From contig SMSO01000014.1 of assembly GCA_004764695.1 (NCBI GenBank), positions 1,935,148 through 1,999,147 on the forward strand: a DNA stretch of 64,000 nt. Reading direction: 5' to 3'. The position numbers and the translations under genes are program-made. The notes under the pieces are model-generated. The model saw nothing but the letters and a program-made list of their open reading frames with translations. It ran no database searches and was not told the origin of the DNA. Every line of letters starts with the position of its first letter. Position 1 is the first letter of the stretch. This stretch comes from Schizochytrium sp. TIO01 (lineage: Eukaryota; Sar; Bigyra; Thraustochytrida; Thraustochytriidae). Below are positions 49,657 through 58,432 of this stretch, piece by piece.

Positions 49657-52239
49657 TTAGGCAATTCGGACTCCGGTCTGAGCCAGGATAGAGCGTTGAG
49701 AGCGGTGGTTTCCAGCCTGGCCCATCTCTTCATCTTCGGCGTCACTGACGTCTCCGTCACTGCCATCATCGGACTCACGTGTAGGATACATTTCGGCGAA
49801 AGAAATGGACGGACCTTGCTGGCGCAAGGCATTTGCAAATTCATCGTTTTCGCTGACAACGAACTTGTCCTTCTTGATAGCAGATGTTGAGGCATCTTCA
49901 TCTGCCGTCTGATGCACGCCCTTTTCAGTGCTAGCCTTGAGTTCCCGAACCATGCGCATTTTAGGCATGATTAAAAGCGTGGCAAGTACGAAATTTGTGA
50001 TGCAAATGATCATACCGAGCACAAGGAAACGAATGCTAGTTTCCTTAACATCGATGGCAAACATGACAGGGAGACCCAGCAAGTACACTTGAAGCATACT
50101 AGCGACGGCCATAAAAATAAAAATACTCTCCTGGAACTGCTTGTCGACGTGGCGGCACTTGAAGGCCATGAAGGTTGCACCAGCAAGCTTGAGACCGTTC
50201 TTACTAAAGATAATACCATAAAAGATACCCTTGACATCCTTGTGATCTGTGCAAATACCGTAAGACTCCAAAACATTACCATAGTCATCGACACTGACAC
50301 CTGTCCAAGTAGCTGAGCGACGACGTTGCCAGTACTGAGGCGCAACAGAGATCCAGATGGTACTTACAATGATGGTAACCAAAAGCATACCCAGAATACA
50401 AAGATACATGTCCTTGTTGCGAATACGCATTGTACGAAGAGATGGGTTGTCGAAAATACGGAGAATGCGGTAAAGCTTTGTGATCAAAGCACCATAAATG
50501 AAGGTGTTACCAATGGCCCACAGTGGCACCCATGCATTACATGAAAAGTTGAGGCCAAACTGGTGCTTGAGGATACCTTCGTCCATACCAAGTGGAATGA
50601 CCGAAGAGGTAGAGATCATGACACCAATGATACACAACACTAAGAACTCAGGCTGAGACTTTACAATGACCTTACTTGTCTTGTTGGAAATCACAAAGAA
50701 GATGTAGAAGCCGCAGATAGCTTCAGTAGCTACCATCATGAGCCAGACCAAGGCTCGCACAGGTGTGCCAATTAGATTGAGGTTCTCCTCGGCGGATGAA
50801 GTGGCTTTAGGTACAGAAGTAGTATTGCCGGGGAAGACCACTGTTTCGAGCATATCCCACTCTTCATTAGTCCAGCTTGCAACTTCGGCAAAGACCAGAG
50901 CGTCGCTCTCGTAAGTAATGGAAGTCAGTTGAAAAGAAATTGAACTCATGCTGCGACCTCCAGTGCTAGGATCAATGACAATGTCACCGCTCATACCTGA
51001 AAGATCTAGTGCGTCGCTGTCTGTAAGCGTGTCCAGAATCTCAGTGATATCAGACACGTTCTTGCCATCACCTGATGCGACACAATACGCCCAGCACGCG
51101 CTAACAACGGCATCGAAGCTCAGTGCAACCGTGGAAGCAAGATCACTGTCCTTCGTCGAGGAAAAAAATGAGCTAGTCACTGTTCTTGTTACATACGATC
51201 CGGTCTCTGGGGCAAGAAAAGACGAACCACCTGGGAGGCGCGCGTTCACATAGCTGAGGAACGTGCTGCTACTAGAGAGTGCGGTCCACTGGTTGAGAAA
51301 TTTAGTAGACACTGATGAACCATATGTGGTATCTAAAAGGATGTGCTGCTGGTGCTGAAGTGCTGACTTGTATGTCTCTGACTTGTTTGCAATCGCAGCA
51401 AGTTCTGCACGGGATACCAGATCCATGAAAATGAGAAGCTTGCCCTCGCTCGTCATGTCGTTCTCGACCGCATATTCCACAATGGTTTCTAGGTCAGACC
51501 CAGAGGCGATGATTAAAACGATGTTGAGGTCTAAGTCCTTGAGGGTTTCCATTCCTAACTTTGCACCTGAGGAGTCATTGAGATCAAAACCCTCAGAGTA
51601 GAGGGTAATGCCCAAATCTTCCATTTCCTCCAAAAGGGAATCACGATAGGTTGTGCCGTATGTGTCCTGCTGGTAGATGAGGCCCACGTAGTCCCAGCCA
51701 TAGCTATCCATAAGTTGAGCGGTGATGGTAGCTGTGTTGAGATCAGATGGAATTACACGCAAGAAGTTGCTGTATTCGTAGCGATCCGAGAGATCCTCAG
51801 AAGAAGCTTGGGGCGAAAGGATACCAATCTTCTCAGAACCGGCCACAAGAGATGTAGGAATTGCTGATGAAGAGCGTGTTGGGCCAACCACGAAATTTGT
51901 GCTGCTGGACGATTCGATACCACTGAGCAAAACCTGGACGGCGGTTGCGGGGTCATACTGCGAATCTGTTGCAACAAAGTTGAACGTGAGATCTGAGCAA
52001 GTAGAAGACATACCACTAAGCTCAGAAACAACTGTACTAATTTTATTTTCACACATGTAAGCACCCATTAGCATGGCAACGTTGGTGACCTCCTCCGCGA
52101 GAGTGTATTGAGTGAAGGTGTCATTTACAAGCACACCGTGCAAACCCATCAACTGAATGTTAACATCGGTTGCTTGAGTTGGTGTTGCTGCTAGGAAAGC
52201 ACTGGTCCACGCCAGAGCGTAGAGGACCTTGGAGAACAT
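49657..52239 (-). CDS. Class C (GABA-B-like) seven-transmembrane receptor, copy 1
   Basis: An intronless 860-residue protein. ATG at 52239 is chosen because it opens a signal peptide (~1-23, ending P-T-Q-A); the frame extends 19 codons upstream without an ATG. Residues ~26-470 are a bilobed periplasmic-binding-type ligand domain (V-N-I-Q-L-M-G, V-V-G-P-T-R-S, S-P-Q-A-S-S-E-D-L, F-L-R-V-I-P-S-D). Seven hydrophobic helices lie at ~493-518, 530-551, 567-590, 611-632, 671-694, 703-730 and 735-759. Cys567 at the start of TM3 and Cys663 before TM5 fit the conserved class C disulfide. The usual Cys-rich linker of metabotropic glutamate receptors is absent, as in GABA-B receptors. Class C receptors act as dimers at the plasma membrane through G proteins; the ligand is unknown. 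The tail carries ALRQQGPSISFAEMYPTR followed by an acidic Ser/Asp run, almost identical in copy 2. Confidence 0.92.
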   Translation of the reverse strand: MFSKVLYALAWTSAFLAATPTQATDVNIQLMGLHGVLVNDTFTQYTLAEEVTNVAMLMGAYMCENKISTVVSELSGMSSTCSDLTFNFVATDSQYDPATAVQVLLSGIESSSSTNFVVGPTRSSSAIPTSLVAGSEKIGILSPQASSEDLSDRYEYSNFLRVIPSDLNTATITAQLMDSYGWDYVGLIYQQDTYGTTYRDSLLEEMEDLGITLYSEGFDLNDSSGAKLGMETLKDLDLNIVLIIASGSDLETIVEYAVENDMTSEGKLLIFMDLVSRAELAAIANKSETYKSALQHQQHILLDTTYGSSVSTKFLNQWTALSSSSTFLSYVNARLPGGSSFLAPETGSYVTRTVTSSFFSSTKDSDLASTVALSFDAVVSACWAYCVASGDGKNVSDITEILDTLTDSDALDLSGMSGDIVIDPSTGGRSMSSISFQLTSITYESDALVFAEVASWTNEEWDMLETVVFPGNTTSVPKATSSAEENLNLIGTPVRALVWLMMVATEAICGFYIFFVISNKTSKVIVKSQPEFLVLCIIGVMISTSSVIPLGMDEGILKHQFGLNFSCNAWVPLWAIGNTFIYGALITKLYRILRIFDNPSLRTMRIRNKDMYLCILGMLLVTIIVSTIWISVAPQYWQRRRSATWTGVSVDDYGNVLESYGICTDHKDVKGIFYGIIFSKNGLKLAGATFMAFKCRHVDKQFQESIFIFMAVASMLQVYLLGLPVMFAIDVKETSIRFLVLGMIICITNFVLATLLIMPKMRMVRELKASTEKGVHQTADEDASTSAIKKDKFVVSENDEFANALRQQGPSISFAEMYPTRESDDGSDGDVSDAEDEEMGQAGNHRSQRSILAQTGVRIA

Positions 52240-55200
52240 GGTGATGAAGTGAGTAAATTGGCTGTGTTTTTGACAGGTTTTGCGGGCGAGCCCCACCTCA
52301 GCCGAAGGGATAGCCTCTGGACGAGGCGCGAGAGCGAGTAGAACCTCTAGAAGAAGTTGAAGAAGTTGGTGTAATATATATGGTCTCTGTCCGCAGACAA
52401 CAACAGAACGTCAGAATTGAGCAATTGGGCGATCAAAATGATGCCAATGCTATATTTGTGTTGCTGCCGGGGCTGTCCCTAGGTTGATATAACCTTGATA
52501 TCGCTGGGATAGGTCTTTTGGGGTTTGGGGCAGAGACGCACGATTTGGGACTGCCGGATGGTGCATTGGGGAAGCTGGACTTTTGTCAGGGCGATAAGGC
52601 TTACTATTCTGAGTTTTCCCTACCCCTGCTCGGGGCAAAGTATACTCATCATTAAGTAAACTTAGCATCACACGTAGTAGTGCTCCCTGGTAAGACGATA
52701 ATTAGAAGAACTGTGATCGGCGCTAAGTTGGGGCATCCCATAGCTCGCTAGTAATGGACCAACTAAAAGGCTCGGTTGTTTGTCACACCCAGCAGTCCCG
52801 CCTCCAAATTGAAAGAACTTCCAAGGTTTGCCCCACGTCAGTCATGACGTCTAGACGCTGTATCCTTGCCGAGTTCCTTCCGAAGTCTATGCGTCTCGGA
52901 CTCGGTTGTAGTCGGCCGTCCCTTCCACGAAAGTCACTCGTGGAACTCGGGAGGTTGTCGAACCAACGTAGCCCAATATCACATCATCGTCACTCCCAAT
53001 TCCTTCAAATTCTTTCACTCACTCATTCACTCATTCATTCATTCATTCATTCATTCATTGACATGAAGGACTTATTCATCAGACTCCTGAAAGCGAAATA
53101 AAGAAAGCTATCCTCGTGGATACCATCAAAATAGTGGTCTTTCATGCAAAAAAAAAAGAAAAAGAAAAAAAAGAACTCAGAGCTAAAAAAAGATGAAAAA
53201 ACAAACAAAATAGGAGCTTACAAAAGACCTGTAAAATCGGCATGGTGGATCGATGACCAAGACCCCATTATACACAAACATGTATCTCATCTTCGAGCTG
53301 ATTAAGGACGCGCAAGTCCCAGCTTGGCAGGCGGCCGCGTGAATGTAACTGTCCAGGCTTTGAAGTTCCGCTCATGACCGCGGCAGTAGCATCTGCAGCA
53401 GGTGCTTATTTCCTGTTCATTTATCCATCCGTTTTCGGTGCTTGCACGCCGACATTTTCCTTTTTTCCCTAAAAGTAATTAAAAAGATAAGTAAGATAAT
53501 AATAAATACTGAAAAACAGAAAGAAAGAAGTATTATTGTTCTTAAAAATGTACCAAATTATCTATGAAAACTAAACAAACTAGAATAAAAGTGGCATGAG
53601 ACTCTCAAAACCACGCAGGCACGCCCTTCGAGCATGGTGATGGTCACCAAATTGAACCTCGTTCGTAAATTTGTAACTCTCAACTCCTTTGGCCGCAAGT
53701 CCCGCAAACGACAACAATTCTGAAGGCGAGGAGCCTCGAGTTGCAGCATCTTGGTCATTTCCTGCTCCTTCTATAGCAATGGAAGTAAGCTCTCTTTTGC
53801 CCGCCTGCTCAGCGGTCACAACTATCGCAGAGAACGAAAAGAGGAACTTTGCAAAGCGCCACAGAAAAGGCAACAGCAGATAATAGACAGACGGAGCACT
53901 GCCAAGATACTGCACGCAAGAGGCCTTCAAAGTCGCCAGCGCCCTCCGTAGCCGTTTCGAGTTGACGAACTCGCGAGCTCCAAGCGACCCGCCACGTCTA
54001 CTCTGTGCTGCACGCCCACGGAGGAACAGAATGTACAACAAAAACAAACGATCATGACACATACATACTTCAAGAGGTGCTTGGGTATCGCAATCGCTTT
54101 TGCCTTCAAGAACTCGAGTTTGCAGTGAACGAAAAGGCCAACAACGTCTCCAGGCATCATCAAGCTTGGCCACGCCAAAGACAAGGCCACGAGCTCTGCT
54201 CTGCAGCGCGTCCGAGTTCAAGACAAGTTTGTTGGCCCCAAATTGCGGAAACAAACGCCGCGGCCCCAGCAGCTTTGCGAGCGATCATGATCCTGACCAT
54301 GAGTGAGCAAGTGTTCGGAAAAGAGCACTGAGAACCCATCCAATAAGAAGAAAATTGTTTTACTCTTGTCTCGTAGATCATAATTTATAACCCATTCAAG
54401 TTATAAACAGCGCTGTTTCTATTCTTCCCTCAAAGGCGCAGATAAGAAGAGGAATTGGAAAAGAGCGACAGAGGCGACTCTTAGCAAACAGATAAGCGAA
54501 GAGGTAGAAGGTACCTAGGTACTACTGGGGGATGAGAAATTGAACCATTGAAAGACAGGCCCATCCGAGCTCTGTTCTCTGAAACCTTTGTGCTGCCGTA
54601 CAGAAAACGTGCTTGCAGCAGCAAGCCATGAATTGCAATGCAGCGAGCTTCGGATGCTTTGCACGCGTGGAGCGTGAAGACTGCTTTTCGCGCTCGTAGA
54701 CCAGTTTGAGCACGCCAGCAAGCTATGAATTTGAACGATGGTTCTCAACCGTGCGTGGGTGGCGATAAAATCACTAATGGGGTGCCAATGGAAGATGGTC
54801 ATTCTGTGTACCCCAAAACGCGCATTACGTCATGTAGTGGCATTTCGAACACGAGTGAAAGTGACAACTTCAAGTTAAAAGCTAAAGGCTGTAGGAGAAA
54901 GCCACGAGGAAAGGGCCCGAAAAGATTCATCGAAATAGCCATCTGATTAATTGCCATTATTAATAAAGTATTTGATTGGCAAGCTCGCTTCTCTGACAAA
55001 TTTGACGCAAAGAATGTCTTCGAAGGAGTTTTAGTGTTTCAAGACTTGCACAGGAGGGCACTGTAAAAAGCGACTATCATCTCATGCTGATTAAAAATAA
55101 AAATGAAAAGTTGAAGTGGCACAATCTGATTTTCTTTCATGTGTGGGATTAAAGGAAGACCGAACCTAGGGCAGGCAAACGAAGCAGTCAAACAGATCAT

Positions 55201-56797
55201 CATTTGTAGAGCTGTGAGCCGCGCGTGAAGGGTTGATTTCTAAATATTTCAAGCGGTGAGCTAGCCGCAAAATTCATTGGAGGGTTAATAGGGAGACTTG
55301 ATCCGGCTAATGCTGCTGTGGAGCGCTGCCATGTTCCGCTGCTGCCTGCAGGTTTCTAGGTTGCGTACAAAATGAGCTTCCAGAACTTAGTGAAATTACT
55401 TGCCTGTAGTCGAAGTTGCGGCAGGATGTTTTTGCAGTGTGAGGGCAGTGCAGCTCAACTCATTAAAGCTAAAGACGAAACCAAAAACTGACAAGGTGTC
55501 AAGTTTTGACATAATGTTGGCAGGGTGTCAAGGCTGGTTTGTCACGTAAATACGTCGGAAGCAATAGTGGGCGCCGTGGCTGCGGCAACCTGGAGGCAGC
55601 GGAGAATCAATTGTGCTAGGTGCAATTTAGTAGAGGGCGACGTGGAATTGGGACATTAATTCATAACCACTCCCAAGTGTATGACATCAAGGTTGTGGAC
55701 AAAAAGTCCACCGGCGGAAAGTCCCGTTGCGCAAGTGTCTCAGGAATCCTTTACATTTTAATGCGTCCGCACAGCGAGTATCAGCCCCGAGGTCCCGAAT
55801 TGAGCCTCGATGCAGCGAATCCTGTTTAAACTATCTTGCTCACTTCCAAGTGTTGACGCTGCAGGTCAGGTCTTAGGTCCTTTCAAGATAGATAGCGTAA
55901 ATTAATCAAAGAGAACATTTTAGTTTGGTTTTACGTGGTCCGCTTGTCATGAATAGTTTGTCTCCAGGCTTGCTAAATTTCGGAGTCACCTCTTGAGCCT
56001 GAGTTTGCGTACCTTGGTGCAAAATCCATGCAAACTTGCCACATTCTTTTGATACATCAAGCATTATTCCACACGGCTCGTGTGCCACCTTTTCAACGTC
56101 ACAACATTTAGCCTTAGCCACGCAAAAAAAAAAAAAAAGACTTTTAACTACCGCATCATACTTTTGAACATGTCCTTCTACAATTCAAGAATGGTTCATC
56201 CTAGAAATAAAGTCCGTTCCTATCGCTGGCTGCACCAAATGTTTTGGAGGTCGACGCTGAGGACAGCGAGCGCCACCACCAAAATGGAATCATTGCTATA
56301 AAAAGTAAAAAACCCGATCGAAGTTCTGAACCGCATACTTATAAGAAGTATATAATGATCTCCTTTAAAGATAGCACAACCTTTTCTAGTTCCTGATTTG
56401 TGCAGCCGATAGCGTAATGAGTAGAGGACTTGGTTTTGTTTGATTTCTAGTTTTCCGCCCTCATTTACACAATACTCAGCTACATATTTGATACTAGGCA
56501 TAACTAATAATAAAAAATAAAATGTTCGTACCTAGGAGTCCTATTTCGTCCTACCACAAAATATACTTATGAGAATCAGGATCATTCAGATACAACTTAG
56601 CAGACGTTGTTCTAGTCCGCCTTCAGGAGTGCGACGACCGTCCGCTGTAAAGGCGGCCAGAGCGGTCTCGCACGGCGCTAGCCAGCGAGAAGCTAGTCTG
56701 CCTGGTCTAACAACTGTGCCTCTCTGCTCTTCGCTACTTGCTCTAAAGGCACGGAGCAGTCGTGTCACGAAGAAGTCCCAACCACCACCAGCATAAT
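52240..56797. other. Intergenic region between receptor copy 1 and the 329-codon-frame gene
   Basis: A 4.5-kb stretch with no named gene. It includes the receptor promoter side, an (ATTC)n repeat at 53019-53060, an A-rich tract at 53145-53215 and a 57-nt GC-richer patch near 53300. Overlapping frames at 53580-54254 (minus) and 54005-54331 (plus) lack ATG starts or domains. An ATG frame of 73 codons at 54725-54946 ends in a basic Arg/Lys-rich tail and could be a small protein, but support is weak. Confidence 0.5.
53019..53060. repeat. (ATTC)n microsatellite
   Basis: About ten tandem ATTC units, with ACTC variants at the 5' end. It is one of the few long tetranucleotide arrays in the genic half of the window. 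Confidence 0.9.
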
Positions 56798-57751
56798 ATG
56801 GCTAGGAGCCAAAACAGAAATCCTGTTCATGCTACTGATGTGAAAAGTTGCGTTTGTAAGATCAAGAGAGCCCTGATCGACCATGAGCACATCGGCCTAA
56901 TCAGAAGCGGGATTCAAGGCAGCATTGATGGCTCTTTAATCAACAAGGCACAGAACATGGGGAATGGGAAGCCCCAGAGACATCTTCTTTGGGGAGCGAG
57001 AAGTGTTATTGCAAGATGCAGTTTTATCCAACTTACCCATGCACTAATAATTATGCTCTCAATTCTGCATGTGGTGACAGCGGTGGATGTAATTAACGTG
57101 CAAAGTCAGGAGGTTGCGTATGCAGTGCAGACTGCGCTGGAGGAACTTCGCAAGGCGTCAGATTCAGGCGTCTATGAAACACTAGAACTAATTCAAGTGC
57201 GAGGTGCCACAGCGCGCGAAGGACGTTTTCATCGCATTCTTGAGCTAGAGCTTGACCTTGCTAGTCAGCATCTTGCTAGCGGGACCTTTTCAACTCAAGT
57301 TATTGTGATGAAGGATACAAATGACAGCAATGGAGGCCCAGAAATAATAAGAAGCGTTGCAATTAGCGAGTTACCAGAGTTTCCTCCTCATGTAGTTGAA
57401 GCTTTTCAGCGAAAAAGTATGAAGAGGGCCGCTTCCCGCCGCGAAAATCTCTATGCGGAAATTGAGCGAGAGTATTTAGAGTCTCAGCGACTAACCGCAG
57501 AACTTTCCAGCGTACCGGAGCAAATTTCAGTGCAACTTGGAATAGCAGCGATTACAGGTGCTCAGCATGAGGTTCTAGAAGCTCTTGCAACCCGTACACT
57601 ACTTGATGTGAAACAGTTGCCCCAAACATCTTTGGAGCTGAGGTATTTGATTGATGGCATTATCCAAGATCGCCTGAATAGATTACAAGCCATGGAAGCT
57701 GGCAGCTACAATCCTCGAAAGCCTGTAGTATTAAACTCTGTTGGTCCCTAA
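56798..57751 (+). CDS. Secreted or membrane-anchored protein with possible cystatin-like domain
   Basis: The frame from ATG at 56798 encodes 317 residues. A downstream in-frame ATG at 56957 would give 264 residues beginning just before a basic stretch and a hydrophobic segment (L-T-H-A-L-I-I-M-L-S-I-L-H-V-V-T-A). That arrangement suits a signal peptide or type II anchor, so the later start may be the true one. After it comes a long helix (S-Q-E-V-A-Y-A-V-Q-T-A-L-E-E-L) and strands (L-E-L-I-Q-V-R-G-A, F-H-R-I-L-E-L-E-L-D-L, S-T-Q-V-I-V-M), the order of a cystatin fold. The inhibitory QxVxG loop is not conserved (R-G-A-T-A-R-E-G), so protease inhibition is not supported. The C-terminal ~110 residues are helical. 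AATAAA at 57760-57765 lies 9 nt after the stop. The gene is convergent with receptor copy 2. The fold call is an inference from pattern only. Confidence 0.6.
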   Translation: MARSQNRNPVHATDVKSCVCKIKRALIDHEHIGLIRSGIQGSIDGSLINKAQNMGNGKPQRHLLWGARSVIARCSFIQLTHALIIMLSILHVVTAVDVINVQSQEVAYAVQTALEELRKASDSGVYETLELIQVRGATAREGRFHRILELELDLASQHLASGTFSTQVIVMKDTNDSNGGPEIIRSVAISELPEFPPHVVEAFQRKSMKRAASRRENLYAEIEREYLESQRLTAELSSVPEQISVQLGIAAITGAQHEVLEALATRTLLDVKQLPQTSLELRYLIDGIIQDRLNRLQAMEAGSYNPRKPVVLNSVGP

Positions 57752-58432
57752 ACCTCACAAATAAAGCATCTGTGGCATTATCGTTGTTAACTTTAGAGAA
57801 CGTTAAATCTTGAAAGAGTGACAGATAAATCTGGGACTAACATAAGCAATGTATTGAGCACAAACTAAACAAAGATCCAGAATAATCCATCACGCTTGTA
57901 GTCTTCCATATGGAGGTGAAATTGACTCTCGTTATAATTTGAGTAAAGCAGATATCCTTGTTGCCAAGTCAATTCTTCAATACATTTAAAATATGTGATA
58001 TAAAACATGTAGAAAAAAATATTTCATGTTCAATTAATCTTAATTTTTTAAAGGTTTCAATTTTCCATGATACATCCATAGAAATAAAAAACGGGTTGCA
58101 ACGTAATCCTTGCCTGAAGATGAAATTGAGTTTCGCTTGGAAAGTAAAGGTTTAAAAGAGAGGATTGCCATCATAATTTGCTCCGGAAATGTCGTAACTA
58201 GCTATTCACGATATGATAGATGTTTCTTGAAGTTATGGGTCATTGTAAAAAGCTTTGCAAACCAGTAGCATAAACAGAGGAAAAGATATTTGAGCATTAG
58301 AAAACAGAAGATGAGTCAGATTAGAACTCGAACCTTTGAAATAGTGAAGAAACCATACGAGGCAGAGAGGATATGGGAAGGAAAAAGTGAGAGTTGCGAG
58401 GAGAATTTATAGAGATAGTTGAGTAGCACAGC
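57752..58432. other. Convergent intergenic spacer
   Basis: AT-rich spacer between the cystatin-like gene (+) and receptor copy 2 (-). No further feature. Confidence 0.6.
57760..57765 (+). promoter_or_regulatory. Candidate poly(A) signal AATAAA
   Basis: A canonical hexamer 9 nt downstream of the TAA of the preceding gene. Its position is very close to the stop, so it may or may not be the functional signal. Confidence 0.35.

Noticed and set aside
53580-54254. A 224-codon minus-strand frame
   Set aside because: It opens with a non-ATG codon, overlaps other open frames on the opposite strand and has no recognisable domain.
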